The translations under genes and the position numbers were made by a program. Source: Nocardioidaceae bacterium UBA4001 (GTDB lineage: Bacteria; Actinomycetota; Actinomycetes; Propionibacteriales; Nocardioidaceae). Taken from it: 64,000 bases of DNA. Location: contig DGBP01000075.1 of assembly GCA_002384855.1 (NCBI GenBank), positions 51,289-115,288 of the forward strand, written 5' to 3'. Below are positions 9,028 to 17,463 of the stretch, one piece after another. Position 1 is the stretch's first letter; every line of letters starts with the position of its first letter. The notes under the pieces are model-generated. The model was given only the letters and a program-made list of their open reading frames with translations. It was not told the DNA's origin and made no database searches.

Positions 9028-9614
9028 GCCCGTCCACGTCCGAGGCGTCGGACCGGCGCCGGTCCCGGTGGGCCGCGGTGCAGCCGATGATGCTGCTGTG
9101 GCTGACCCTGGTGTGGGTGCTGCTGTGGCGCGACCTGTCCGCGGCGAACGTCCTGGGCGGCCTCGCACTCGCGGTCGCCGTGACGCTCGCCTTCCCCATG
9201 CCTCGTCTCCGCCTCGGTACCCGGCTGCGACCGCTCGCCCTGGCGTGGCTGCTGGCCCACTTCCTCTACGACGTGGTGAAGGCGAGCTTCCAGGTCGCCT
9301 GGCTCACGCTGCAGCTCCGGCGGCAGCCCCGCAGCGCGGTCATCGCCGTGCAGCTCCGCAGCCGGTCCGACCTCGTGATGACCCTCGTCGCCGAGGCGAT
9401 CACGCTCGTCCCGGGGAGCCTCGCGGTCGAGGCCCGGCGGCACACCTCGACGTTGTACGCCCACGTGCTCGACCTCGGCGACCACGACGTCGAGCACTTC
9501 CGCCGGAGCATCCTGGCCCAGGAGCACCGGATCCGCCGCGCCCTCGGCGACGACCGCGCCGACGAGACGACCTTCCCCGAGGCCGATCCGGGGACCCCAG
9601 GAGGCCGTCCATGA
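9024..9614 (+). CDS. mrpE: Mrp antiporter subunit E
   Basis: A 196-residue subunit of the MnhE family. Two or three hydrophobic segments at the N-terminus (residues about 12-55) are followed by a cytoplasmic region with the family motif RSRSDLVMTLVAEAITLVPGS. In other bacteria MrpE is needed for assembly or full activity of the complex. ATG 9024 overlaps the mrpD stop by 4 bases and has GAAGGAGG upstream. The stop overlaps mrpF. Confidence 0.93.
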   Translation: MSPSTSEASDRRRSRWAAVQPMMLLWLTLVWVLLWRDLSAANVLGGLALAVAVTLAFPMPRLRLGTRLRPLALAWLLAHFLYDVVKASFQVAWLTLQLRRQPRSAVIAVQLRSRSDLVMTLVAEAITLVPGSLAVEARRHTSTLYAHVLDLGDHDVEHFRRSILAQEHRIRRALGDDRADETTFPEADPGTPGGRP

Positions 9615-9889
9615 CCGTCGTACTGACCGTCTGCGTGGTGATGCTCGGCATCGCCGCGGCCCTGCTCGTGGTCCGCGTCGCCGCGGGGCCGACCATGCTC
9701 GACCGGGCGGTCGCGCTCGACGCGCTGGTCGCGGTCACGATCGGCGTGCTGGTCATCGAGGCAGCCGTGAACCGGCACACCACGACGCTGCCGATCCTGG
9801 TGGCGTTGACGCTGGTGGGTTTCGTCGGCTCGGTGAGCATCGCCAGGTTCATGCGGGGCAGCACAGCGGGTGAGGAGGAGGGCTCATGA
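9611..9889 (+). CDS. mrpF: Mrp antiporter subunit F
   Basis: A 92-residue membrane protein with three predicted helices and the MnhF signature RVAAGPTMLDRAVALDALVA near residues 23-42. It is a small structural subunit of the Mrp antiporter. ATG 9611 overlaps the mrpE stop by 4 bases, with AGGAGG just upstream. The end overlaps mrpG by 4 bases. Confidence 0.93.
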   Translation: MTVVLTVCVVMLGIAAALLVVRVAAGPTMLDRAVALDALVAVTIGVLVIEAAVNRHTTTLPILVALTLVGFVGSVSIARFMRGSTAGEEEGS

Positions 9890-10254
9890 GCGTGGACCAG
9901 CTGCTCGACGCCGTCGCGGCGGCCTGCTTCCTGATCGGCTCCTCCCTGGCGCTCGTGGCTGCGGTGGGCATCCTCCGCTTCCCCGACGTGCTGTCCCGGA
10001 TGCACGCGGGCGCCAAGCCCCAGGTCATCGGGCTGATGTTCCTCCTGGTCGGGCTCGGCACCCAGCTGCGCGACCTCGCCTCCACGGGGCTGCTGCTGCT
10101 GGTCGTGGTCTTCCAGCTGTTCACCTCACCGATCGCGACCCACATGATGGCGCGCGCGACGTACCGCGCCGGCGAGGTGCGCGAGGACCTGCTCGAGGTG
10201 GACGAGCTGACGCCCGTGCTGCGGGAGGACGAGGGGCCGCGCGGGGCTCCGTGA
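9886..10254 (+). CDS. mrpG: Mrp antiporter subunit G
   Basis: A 122-residue membrane protein with three predicted helices and the MnhG motif GILRFPDVLSRMHAGAKPQV near residues 29-48. It is the last subunit gene of the operon. After the third helix comes an acidic cytoplasmic tail. GAGGAGGG precedes ATG 9886. The operon ends here, because the next gene is convergent only 18 bases away. Confidence 0.93.
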   Translation: MSVDQLLDAVAAACFLIGSSLALVAAVGILRFPDVLSRMHAGAKPQVIGLMFLLVGLGTQLRDLASTGLLLLVVVFQLFTSPIATHMMARATYRAGEVREDLLEVDELTPVLREDEGPRGAP

Positions 10255-10272
10255 GCGGCGGGGTCCTCGCCC

Positions 10273-12072
10273 TCAGGCCTCCGAACGGCCCGACAGCGGG
10301 AGCACCAGCCGGTCGCTCCCGGCGGCCGCGACCCGGACCGGCACGCCCCAGTCCTGCTGATGCATGTGGCAGGCCGCCCCCTCACCGCCATGGGCGTCAC
10401 AGGACGCGGCCCGGGCGGCGATGTGCAGGACGCCGTCGCCGACGGTCGGGTCGATGACCAGGGTCCTGCTGAGGTCGGTGCTCCGCCCGGCACCGGCCTT
10501 GAGCAGGGCCGGCGGCGTGGCGGACACCAGCAGCTGGGTCGAGGGGCCGAACCGGTCGTCGACCTTCTGGCCCGGCGGCGGCTCGAAGGAGACGACCAGC
10601 TCGACCTCGCCCGCCGCCACCTCGGTGACGGGGCGCTTCGTCGTGTGCGCGAACCCGGCCGCCTGCGCCGCCTGGCCGAGCGGGACCCGGGTCAGCCGGT
10701 GGGCAGCCGACTCGACGACGACGAGGTGGGCGCCGTCGACGAGGGCACCGCTGGGCTCGGCGAGACCCGTGGCGATCGTGGACAGGATGCTCGTCGCGGG
10801 GTCGTAGCGACGGACCGCGCCGTTGTAGGTGTCGCAGACCGCGACCGAGCCGTCGGGCAGCGCGGTCACGCCCAGGGGGTGCTGGAGCAGCGCCTGCGCG
10901 GCGGGTCCGTCCTGGAAGCCGAAGTCGAACAGGCCCTGCCCCACGGTGGTGTGCACCTCGCCGGCCTCGACCCGGCGCAGCGAGGAGGTCTCGGAGTCGG
11001 CCAGCCACAGCCGGTCACCGTCCACGGCGAGCCCCGACGTCTGCGCGAACCAGGCCTCGGGGAGCGGCCCGTCGAGCAGTCCCTCGTTGGTGGTGCCGCC
11101 CGCGACCTCGACCTCGCCGGTGCGGGGGTCGAAGGTCCACAGCTGGTGGATCCCGGCCATCGCGACCCAGACCCGGTCCTGCCACCACGCCACGTCCCAC
11201 GGGCTCGACAGGCTGGTCGTGCCGTCGCCCTGCATCCACTGCCGAGCGTCCCCCGCGACGGTGCTCACCTCTCCCGTGGACAGGTCGAGCCCGCGGAGCA
11301 GGTGGTTGACCGTGTCGGCCACCACGACGTCGTACCCCACGGCCACGGCGACCTCGGTCGGCAGCGCCACGAGGCCGTTTGGTTCGTTGAACGCGGCCTC
11401 CTCGGCCGGCCCGTCGGCCCTCCCGCGCGTTCCGCTGCCGATGCGTCGGACGACGGTCTCGGCGTCCTCAGCGAGCTCCACGAGCTGGTGGTGACCAGCA
11501 TCGGCGACGAGAAAGCCCTTGCCCGGAAGGCGGATCGCCTTCGCGGGGAACCTCAGGTCGCGCGGTTCGGGGGTCGGCGGGACATAGGGCGAGTCCCCCG
11601 GCTGGAGCGTCCCCTTGGCGAGGTGCTCCTCGCGGAGGTCGGCGACGAGAGCGTCCAGGGCGTGCTCGTGACCCTCGCCGGCGTACTGCGCGACGACGTA
11701 CCCCTCCGGATCGATGAGCACGAGAGTCGGCCAGGCCCGGGCGGTGTAGGCCCTCCAGGTCTCGAGGTCGGGGTCGTCGAGGACCGGGTGGGCCACCTCG
11801 TAGCGCTCGACCGCGGCGCGCAGTGCCTCCGGGTCGGCCTCGTGCACGAACTTCGGGCTGTGCACGCCGATGACGAGCAGCTCGCCGTCGTACCTCTCCT
11901 CCAGGGGGCGCAGCTCGTCGAGGACGTGCAGGCAGTTCACGCAGCAGAAGGTCCAGAAGTCCAGGAGGACGAACCGTCCGCGGAGGTCCGCGAGGTCGAG
12001 CGGGCGGTCCGTGTTGAGCCAGCCGCGGCCCCGGAGCTCGGGGGCGCGGACACGGGGGCGGCGGCCGGTCAT
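10273..12072 (-). CDS. Thioredoxin-like/NHL-repeat protein (NHLRC2-type)
   Basis: A 599-residue protein. Residues about 15-140 form a thioredoxin/TlpA-like domain with FWTFCCVNCLHVLDEL, the CCxxC motif characteristic of NHLRC2-type proteins. Residues about 165-500 form an NHL beta-propeller with repeats such as FNEPNGLVALP, LSSPWDVAWW and LQHPLGVTALPDG. A C-terminal beta-rich domain follows. No signal peptide is seen, so it is probably cytoplasmic. I used ATG 12072 (MTGRRPRVRAPELRG) because the extension upstream to 12150 has no conserved content. The natural substrate of this family in bacteria is not established; thiol redox activity is inferred from the cysteines. Confidence 0.88.
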   Translation of the reverse strand: MTGRRPRVRAPELRGRGWLNTDRPLDLADLRGRFVLLDFWTFCCVNCLHVLDELRPLEERYDGELLVIGVHSPKFVHEADPEALRAAVERYEVAHPVLDDPDLETWRAYTARAWPTLVLIDPEGYVVAQYAGEGHEHALDALVADLREEHLAKGTLQPGDSPYVPPTPEPRDLRFPAKAIRLPGKGFLVADAGHHQLVELAEDAETVVRRIGSGTRGRADGPAEEAAFNEPNGLVALPTEVAVAVGYDVVVADTVNHLLRGLDLSTGEVSTVAGDARQWMQGDGTTSLSSPWDVAWWQDRVWVAMAGIHQLWTFDPRTGEVEVAGGTTNEGLLDGPLPEAWFAQTSGLAVDGDRLWLADSETSSLRRVEAGEVHTTVGQGLFDFGFQDGPAAQALLQHPLGVTALPDGSVAVCDTYNGAVRRYDPATSILSTIATGLAEPSGALVDGAHLVVVESAAHRLTRVPLGQAAQAAGFAHTTKRPVTEVAAGEVELVVSFEPPPGQKVDDRFGPSTQLLVSATPPALLKAGAGRSTDLSRTLVIDPTVGDGVLHIAARAASCDAHGGEGAACHMHQQDWGVPVRVAAAGSDRLVLPLSGRSEA

Positions 12073-12182
12073 GGGGACGAGCCTATGTCGGGAGCGCTCA
12101 GCCAGAGCCGTCCGCCCGGACCCGCCCTCACGAGCTTCCTGCCACAGCACCTCCGCCTGCTGCAGCCGCGATCACCGCGTTC

Positions 12183-12740
12183 GTGCTGTCGATGGCCTTA
12201 CGCACCGCGGCGGAGGTCCAGTCTCCCCCCGGGCCGGCCCCCTGCCCGGCCCCCCTCGGCAGGCTTCGCGACGGCCTCGCACGCCCCCTCGTCCTGGGCG
12301 TCGCGGAGCGGCTGCTCAGGCCGGCGATCGGCGAGCTCCGCACCAGCGTCGGCGCTCCGGTCGTGCTGGTCACCACCTCCTCGGAGCTCCAGGACGACGG
12401 CGTGCTGGTCCGCACTGCCCTCGAGGCGCTCGCACGCGGCGTACCCGTCTGTGTCGTCCCCTTCGGCCGCGACCAGCTCGAGGTGGCGCGACGGGTGGAG
12501 GTCAGCGGGGCGGGCGTGCGGCTCCCGGCGAAGCGGCTGGACCCGCAGCGGCTCCGCGCCGCGGTGCGCACGGCGATGACCCGGACCGACGGTGCGCGCC
12601 GGGTCGCGGAGGGGTACGCCGCCACGGGCGGACCTGCTGCCGGTGCTGCCGAGATGGAGAGACGCTTCGGACTCACGTCCGCCTCACCCACGACCCCGCG
12701 CGTCCCTAGGCACGTCACCGCCTACGCTTGGCGGTCATGA
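12183..12740 (+). pseudogene. Remnant of a UDP-glycosyltransferase (MGT/GT1-like) with internal deletions
   Basis: The last ~90 residues match the donor-binding end of GT1/MGT-type glycosyltransferases: EALARGVPVCVVPFGRDQ, then VARRVEVSGAGVRLP, then a C-terminal helix. Intact members have about 400 residues and carry a THGGHGT-type motif just before this block. Here LVTTSSELQDDGVLVRTALEALA joins directly onto it, so the motif and flanking strands are missing, as is most of the N-terminal acceptor domain. The frame stays open across the apparent junctions, indicating in-frame losses. The 5' limit is arbitrary. The stop overlaps the start of the next gene. Activity is very unlikely. Confidence 0.6.
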
Positions 12741-13561
12741 CCTCCGACCGCGAACGCCTGCAGGGGTACGTCGAGTCCTGGCGCAGCGCCGTCGACGACA
12801 CCCTGACCCTCCTGCGCAGCCTCGACGACACGGACTGGTCGCGACCGACCGACCTGCCCGGCTGGGACGTGAAGGCGGTCACCTGCCACCTCGCGCACCT
12901 CGAGTCCGACCTCGCCGAGATCAAGCAGCAGCGCGTGGAGCTGCCCGACCGGCCGCACCTGACCTCGCCCACGTCACGGTTCACCGAGCTCGGCGTGGTC
13001 GCCCGTGAGAACAAGGACCCGGCCGAGGTCGTCGACGAGCTCGAGGAGTCCGCGCGGATCCGTCACGAGCGGCTGCTCGCCGACCCGCCCACCGACGGCA
13101 AGGCCGACCCGCCCCGCACCCCCGGCAAGATCGGCTGGAGCTGGGAGACCCTGCTCGGCAACCGCGTCGTGGACGTATGGATGCACGAGCAGGACATCCG
13201 CCGCGCCGTCGGGCGTCCCGGCGGCTTCGGCACGCCCGGTGCCGCGCACACGGTGGCGACCTTCGCCCGTGGCTTCCCCTACGTGGTCGGCAAGCTGGTC
13301 GCGCCGCCGGCCGGTACGACGGTCCTCCTCGACGTGACCGGGAGCGGCCCGGTGCACCTCGTCGTCGAGGTCGACGAGTCCGGCCGGGCCGCCGTCGTCC
13401 CGGGTGACGTGTCCTCGCCGACCGTGGCGCTGCGCATGGACGTCGAGACCTTCGTCGTGCTCGCCGGTGGGCGCCGGCCGGTCGACGCCGTGCCTGTCGA
13501 GGTCGCCGGCGACCAGGCCCTGGGGCGCCGCATCCTCGAGTCCATGGCGGTCACCCCGTGA
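12737..13561 (+). CDS. Maleylpyruvate isomerase (MDMPI/DinB-like) family protein
   Basis: A 274-residue cytoplasmic protein. The N-terminal four-helix DinB/MDMPI domain carries the family pattern LDDTDWSRPTDLPGWDVKAV followed by HLAHLES, whose histidines fit the metal-binding positions of mycothiol-dependent enzymes. A second conserved histidine is in NRVVDVWMHEQDIRRAVG. The C-terminal domain has the alpha/beta layout of the MDMPI C-terminal region. Many actinobacterial paralogues have unknown substrates, so a role in mycothiol chemistry is family-based inference. ATG 12737 lies 8 bases after TACGCT, consistent with a leaderless start. The stop overlaps the SDR gene by 4 bases. Confidence 0.85.
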   Translation: MTSDRERLQGYVESWRSAVDDTLTLLRSLDDTDWSRPTDLPGWDVKAVTCHLAHLESDLAEIKQQRVELPDRPHLTSPTSRFTELGVVARENKDPAEVVDELEESARIRHERLLADPPTDGKADPPRTPGKIGWSWETLLGNRVVDVWMHEQDIRRAVGRPGGFGTPGAAHTVATFARGFPYVVGKLVAPPAGTTVLLDVTGSGPVHLVVEVDESGRAAVVPGDVSSPTVALRMDVETFVVLAGGRRPVDAVPVEVAGDQALGRRILESMAVTP

Positions 13562-14493
13562 CGGGACCCCAGTGGACCCTGGAGGAGATCCCCGACCTGT
13601 CCGAACGCCGTGCCCTCGTCACGGGAGTCACCAGCGGGCTGGGTGAGCACACCGTCCTCGAGCTCGCTCGCCGCGGCGCCGAGGTGGTGATGGCGGCCCG
13701 CTCCGCCGGCAAGCTCGAGCAGGCCGTCGACGCCGTACGACGCGCCCTGCCCCAGGCCGTGCTGGTGCCGCTCATCGTGGACCTCGCAGACCTGTCCTCG
13801 GTCCGGCGCGCGGCCGAGGAGGCGGGTCGCCTCGGGCCGCTCGACATCCTCGTCAACAACGCCGGCGTGATGGCGACCCCGCACCGTCGTACCTCCGACG
13901 GGTTCGAGCTGCAGATGGGCACGAACCACTTCGGGCACTTCGCACTGACCGGGTTGCTGTGGCCCCAGCTGGTCGCCGCCGAGTCCGCCCGGGTGGTCAC
14001 GGTGTCGTCGCAGATGCACCGGATCGCGCGGGCGGTCCCGCAGGGCGACCCGCGTCATGACGCAGGTGGCAGGTACGAGAGGTGGACGGCGTACGCCCAG
14101 TCCAAGCTGGCGAACCTGCTCTTCGCCTTCGAGCTCGAGCGGCGGGCCCGTGCGGCCGGGACGAAGGTGCAGTCGAATGCGGCGCACCCGGGCTACGCGC
14201 GCACGAACCTCCAGCGCACCGGGCCCGGCATGGGCAGCGGACGCTCGCAGGCGGCGATCCTGCTGGGCGTGACCCGCCTGGTGGGGCAGCCCGCCGACCT
14301 CGGGGCGCTGCCGACGCTGATGGCGGCGACGATGCCGGGGCTGCCGGGTGGCAGCTACGTCGGACCTCGTGGGCCGCTGGAGTCGCGCGGCCTGCCGACG
14401 GTCGTGAAGGCGAGCCGCGTGGCGAACGACGCGGAGCTCGCCCGCCGGTGGTGGGAGCTCTCCGAGGAAGCCACCCGCGTCCACTTCCCCTGA
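13558..14493 (+). CDS. Short-chain dehydrogenase/reductase (SDR)
   Basis: A 311-residue Rossmann-fold oxidoreductase. The cofactor motif is TGVTSGLG near residues 22-29, followed by AARS, which suggests NADP(H). NNAGVMATP near residue 100, the catalytic serine region VTVSSQMHR and the catalytic YAQSK are all present, so the enzyme should be active. The layout resembles the retinol dehydrogenase/WW-oxidoreductase-like SDRs common in actinobacteria. The gene overlaps the preceding MDMPI-family gene by 4 bases and is probably cotranscribed with it. The substrate is unknown. Confidence 0.88.
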   Translation: MTGPQWTLEEIPDLSERRALVTGVTSGLGEHTVLELARRGAEVVMAARSAGKLEQAVDAVRRALPQAVLVPLIVDLADLSSVRRAAEEAGRLGPLDILVNNAGVMATPHRRTSDGFELQMGTNHFGHFALTGLLWPQLVAAESARVVTVSSQMHRIARAVPQGDPRHDAGGRYERWTAYAQSKLANLLFAFELERRARAAGTKVQSNAAHPGYARTNLQRTGPGMGSGRSQAAILLGVTRLVGQPADLGALPTLMAATMPGLPGGSYVGPRGPLESRGLPTVVKASRVANDAELARRWWELSEEATRVHFP

Positions 14494-14496
14494 CCG

Positions 14497-14546
14497 CCGA
14501 CCCGGCCTGAACGCCGCCCCAAACCCCGACCCGGCCTGAACGCCGC
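14497..14546 (+). repeat. Left pair of direct repeats flanking the DUF559-like gene
   Basis: GACCCGGCCTGAACGCCGC occurs at 14499-14517 and again at 14528-14546, a 29-base period. The reverse complement, with one base changed, occurs twice on the other side of the next gene at 15603-15652. Confidence 0.85.
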
Positions 14547-14620
14547 AGGGTGAAGCCGGTCGCGAGCGAGCCTGTGGATGAGCAACGACGCCCAGACCGA
14601 TCCGTCGCCATGCTCGCTGG

Positions 14621-15598
14621 ATGAGATTCTCGACTGGACGCGGCGGTCCCGCCCTCCTCGACGAGCGCCACGGCCTCCCGCTCGACCGGCCGTTCACGAC
14701 GGAGCAGGCCATGACCGCGGGTGTCGGCCGACATGCGCTTGCCCGACTGGCCGAACACGGCTTCGTGCGACGGGTCCTGCGGAGCGTGTACGTCGCAGGT
14801 CAGGTTCCTGACGGGCTCCTCCTGCGCGCCCGCGCCCTCGCCCTGATCACGCCACAGGACGCCGCGGTCACAGACTGGTCCGCGTGCTGGTTGCACACCG
14901 GTGTTCTCGGGCCCGGTGAGCACCTCGCCACTCCGCCGGTCTCGATCTTCCGTTCTCCCGGTGGATGCAGACTGCGCAACGACCTGTGCTCGAGCGGCGA
15001 GCGCACCTTCTCGCGCGATGATCTGACGGTCCTCGAGGGGGTCACCGTGACGACCCCGTTGCGCACCGCCCTCGACCTCGGACGACTGCAGAAGCGCGAC
15101 TGGGCTCTGGCCGGGATCGACGCGCTCCTGCGGGCCGGCGCCTTCACCACCACGGCGCTCCTGGACAACGTCGAGCGCTTCAAGGGCCATCGCGGGGTCG
15201 TGCAGCTGCGCGAGCTCGCTCCGCTGGGCGACGGACGTGCCGAGTCCCCACCCGAGTCGGTTCTCCGCCTCCGCTGGCTCGACCTTCCGAGCCTGCCGCG
15301 TCCCGAGCCCCAGGTCTCCATCACTCTTCCGAGCGGCCACGAGATCTACCGCATCGACCTCGGTGTCCGTGCTCTGCGGTTCGGTCTTGAGTACGACGGT
15401 GAGGAACACCACTCGAGCAACGCTGACCGCGCCCACGACCTGCGCCGACGCAACGACCTCGCCGAACGGTTCGGGTGGCTCGTCGTGCCAGTGACCAAGG
15501 CCAACGTCTTCGGGGCGGGCCGGGACGTCGAGCGGATCCTGCACGAGGGCGTACGAGCAGCACGCCGGCGACTCGGTCAGCCGCGGGACACCGCCTGA
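14621..15598 (+). CDS. DUF559-like / AbiEi-type protein with Vsr-like nuclease fold
   Basis: A 325-residue protein of a large actinobacterial family annotated as DUF559 or AbiEi-antitoxin-domain proteins. Residues about 25-65 look like the winged-helix N-terminal domain (FTTEQAMTAGVGRHALARL...GFVRRVLRSVYVAG). Residues about 235-310 resemble a Vsr/PD-(D/E)xK fold: RIDLG, then LEYDGEEHH, then RRNDLAERFGWLVVPV. The Asp and Glu of the putative nuclease core are present. No toxin partner lies beside it. It is bracketed by paired inverted repeats. Its function is unknown, and nuclease activity is inference from the motif pattern. ATG 14621 is the first plausible start. Confidence 0.75.
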   Translation: MRFSTGRGGPALLDERHGLPLDRPFTTEQAMTAGVGRHALARLAEHGFVRRVLRSVYVAGQVPDGLLLRARALALITPQDAAVTDWSACWLHTGVLGPGEHLATPPVSIFRSPGGCRLRNDLCSSGERTFSRDDLTVLEGVTVTTPLRTALDLGRLQKRDWALAGIDALLRAGAFTTTALLDNVERFKGHRGVVQLRELAPLGDGRAESPPESVLRLRWLDLPSLPRPEPQVSITLPSGHEIYRIDLGVRALRFGLEYDGEEHHSSNADRAHDLRRRNDLAERFGWLVVPVTKANVFGAGRDVERILHEGVRAARRRLGQPRDTA

Positions 15599-15602
15599 GC
15601 CC

Positions 15603-15652
15603 CGGCGTTCAAGCCGGGTCAACGGAGATTGGGGCGGCGTTCAAGCCGGGTC
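15603..15652 (+). repeat. Right pair of direct repeats, inverted relative to the left pair
   Basis: CGGCGTTCAAGCCGGGTC occurs at 15603-15620 and again, preceded by G, at 15634-15652. It is the reverse complement of the repeat at 14499 with a single base difference. The pair fills the gap between the DUF559-like stop and the convergent paaN stop, so a terminator role is possible as well. Confidence 0.85.
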
Positions 15653-15656
15653 GGCG

Positions 15657-17327
15657 TCAGAGGTGACGGCGGGACTGGACGATCCGGAACCGGGGCGCGA
15701 CGTAGGCGAGGTCGGTGTAGGAGGCGTTCGCGGCCGGGTTCGCGCCGGTGCCGTGGAAGTCGGAGAACGCCGTCGACTGGTTCACGAACACCTGCCCGGT
15801 GAGGTTCTCCGACAGCGCCACGCCTGCGTCGAGGGCGGCCTCCCGCATCGAGGCGACGACCTCCTGCGAGGACGAGTAGACCGAGGCGGTCATCGCTCCG
15901 TGCTCGAGGACGGTACGGCGGAAGAGGTCGATCGACTCGTCCGTGCCGGAGGTCTCGATGAGGTACGACACCGGCCCGAAGCACTCCTCCTCGTACACCG
16001 AGCCGTCGGAGGCCGAGAGACCGACCACGGTCGGCGTACGCACCACCGCTCCCTCGAACGCGGGGTGCCGCACCGCGCGGGACTCGACGAGCACGCGCCC
16101 ACGCGTCCCGACGTCGTCCAGTCGGGACAGCACTCCCTCGTTCACGACGCCGCCGAGCAGCTCGACCGCCCGGCCGTCGTCGCCGAGCAGCTTCTGCAGA
16201 GCGGCGTCGAGGCCCGCGGCGACGTCCTCGACCGACTTGTGGCCCTCGTCGGTCTCGATGCCACCGGCGGGGAGGTAGAGGTTCTGTGGCGCGGTGCACA
16301 TCTGCCCGGTGTAGAGCGAGAGAGAGAACGCGAGGTTCATGCACATGCCGCGGAAGGTGTCGGTGGAGTCCACCACGACCGTGTTCACGCCGGCCTTCTC
16401 GGTGAACACCGTGGCCTGGCGGGCGTTCTCCTCGAGCCAGTCGCCGAAGGCGTTGGAGCCGGTGAAGTCCACCAGCCGCACCTCGGGCCGCACTGCGAGC
16501 ACCGCCGCAAGTCGGTCCGCGGGGTCCTCCGCCGCCAGTGTCACGAGGTTCGGGTCGAGCCCGGCCTCGGCGAGCACCTCGCGCGCGACCTGGACGGTGA
16601 TCGCCAGCGGCAGCACCGCACCGGGGTGGGGCTTCACCACCACGGCGTTGCCGCAGGCCAGCGACGCGAAGAGCCCGGGCCAGGAGTTCCAGGTCGGGAA
16701 GGTGTTGCAGCCGATCACCAGCGCCACCCCGCGCGGGACCACGGTGAAGGTCTTCTCCATCCGGAGCGGCTCGCCCTTGGCCGGCTTCTCCCAGACCGCC
16801 GTGGGTGGCACCTGCGTCATCGCGGTCCAGGCGTAGGCGACCGACTCGAGCGCCCGGTCCAGCGCGTGTGCACCGCCCGCCTGGAAGGCCATCACGAAGG
16901 CCTGCCCGGAGGTGTGCTGGACGGCGTTGGCGAGTTCGAAGATCCGCCCGTGCAGGCGGTCGAGGATCTCGACGCACACGCCCACCCGTCCCTCCGGGCC
17001 GAGGTCGCGGAACGTCTTCATCCCGGCGCGCGCGGCGGTGAGCAGCTCCTCGACACCCTCCTCGGTCACCCGCGGGTAGGCCACCTCGAGCGAGAACCCG
17101 AAGGGTGACTTCTCGGTGGCGACGGTCCCCGACGCACCATGCGTCTCGAGGGGGAAGGACGAGCCGAGCACCGCCTCGAACGCCGCCTTTCCCGCGGGCG
17201 CCGCCTCCTCGCCGTACACCCGGGGCGACGGGCTCTCGTCGTAGGCGGAGAAGTACTCCCGCGACCGGGTCGCGGCGACGGCCCGCTCGAGGAGGTCGCG
17301 GTGGCGCTCGAAGAGCTCGTGGCTCAT
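15657..17327 (-). CDS. paaN: Phenylacetic acid degradation protein PaaN
   Basis: A 556-residue aldehyde dehydrogenase-superfamily protein of the PaaN type found in actinobacterial phenylacetate catabolism. The NAD-binding and catalytic core carries PRGVALVIGCNTFPTWNSWP, VVVKPHPGAVLPL, a glutamate in FTEKAG and the nucleophile in YTGQMCTAPQN. The C-terminus has EEECFGPVSYL. Length and order match full-length family members without the hydratase domain of PaaZ. The expected role is oxidation of the ring-cleavage semialdehyde. ATG 17327 gives the usual start MSHELFERHRDLLERA. The other paa genes are outside this window, but paaI lies at 19294 on the opposite strand. Confidence 0.92.
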   Translation of the reverse strand: MSHELFERHRDLLERAVAATRSREYFSAYDESPSPRVYGEEAAPAGKAAFEAVLGSSFPLETHGASGTVATEKSPFGFSLEVAYPRVTEEGVEELLTAARAGMKTFRDLGPEGRVGVCVEILDRLHGRIFELANAVQHTSGQAFVMAFQAGGAHALDRALESVAYAWTAMTQVPPTAVWEKPAKGEPLRMEKTFTVVPRGVALVIGCNTFPTWNSWPGLFASLACGNAVVVKPHPGAVLPLAITVQVAREVLAEAGLDPNLVTLAAEDPADRLAAVLAVRPEVRLVDFTGSNAFGDWLEENARQATVFTEKAGVNTVVVDSTDTFRGMCMNLAFSLSLYTGQMCTAPQNLYLPAGGIETDEGHKSVEDVAAGLDAALQKLLGDDGRAVELLGGVVNEGVLSRLDDVGTRGRVLVESRAVRHPAFEGAVVRTPTVVGLSASDGSVYEEECFGPVSYLIETSGTDESIDLFRRTVLEHGAMTASVYSSSQEVVASMREAALDAGVALSENLTGQVFVNQSTAFSDFHGTGANPAANASYTDLAYVAPRFRIVQSRRHL

Positions 17328-17356
17328 GGCTGGTCCTCGTCCCGGGGATCGCCCGT

Positions 17357-17395
17357 TGTGACAGGTGGCTGCAGAACAGGCGTCAGTGTGTCACA
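17357..17395 (-). promoter_or_regulatory. Inverted repeat upstream of paaN
   Basis: TGTGACA (17357-17363) and TGTCACA (17389-17395) are perfect inverted copies whose centres are 32 bases apart, about three helical turns, lying 30-68 bases upstream of the paaN start. They could be operator half-sites for a regulator of phenylacetate genes. No regulator gene is adjacent, so this is only suggestive. Confidence 0.4.
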
Positions 17396-17463
17396 TCACC
17401 CCCGGTCGGGAGGCCGTCGACCGTGCCGCAACGGACCCCGCGAAACATCTCTAGGCTGACCCC

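Noticed and set aside
17357..17395. CRP-type site (TGTGA-N6-TCACA) before paaN
   Set aside because: The half-sites are 25 bases apart, not 6, so the CRP consensus is not met; kept only as a generic inverted repeat.
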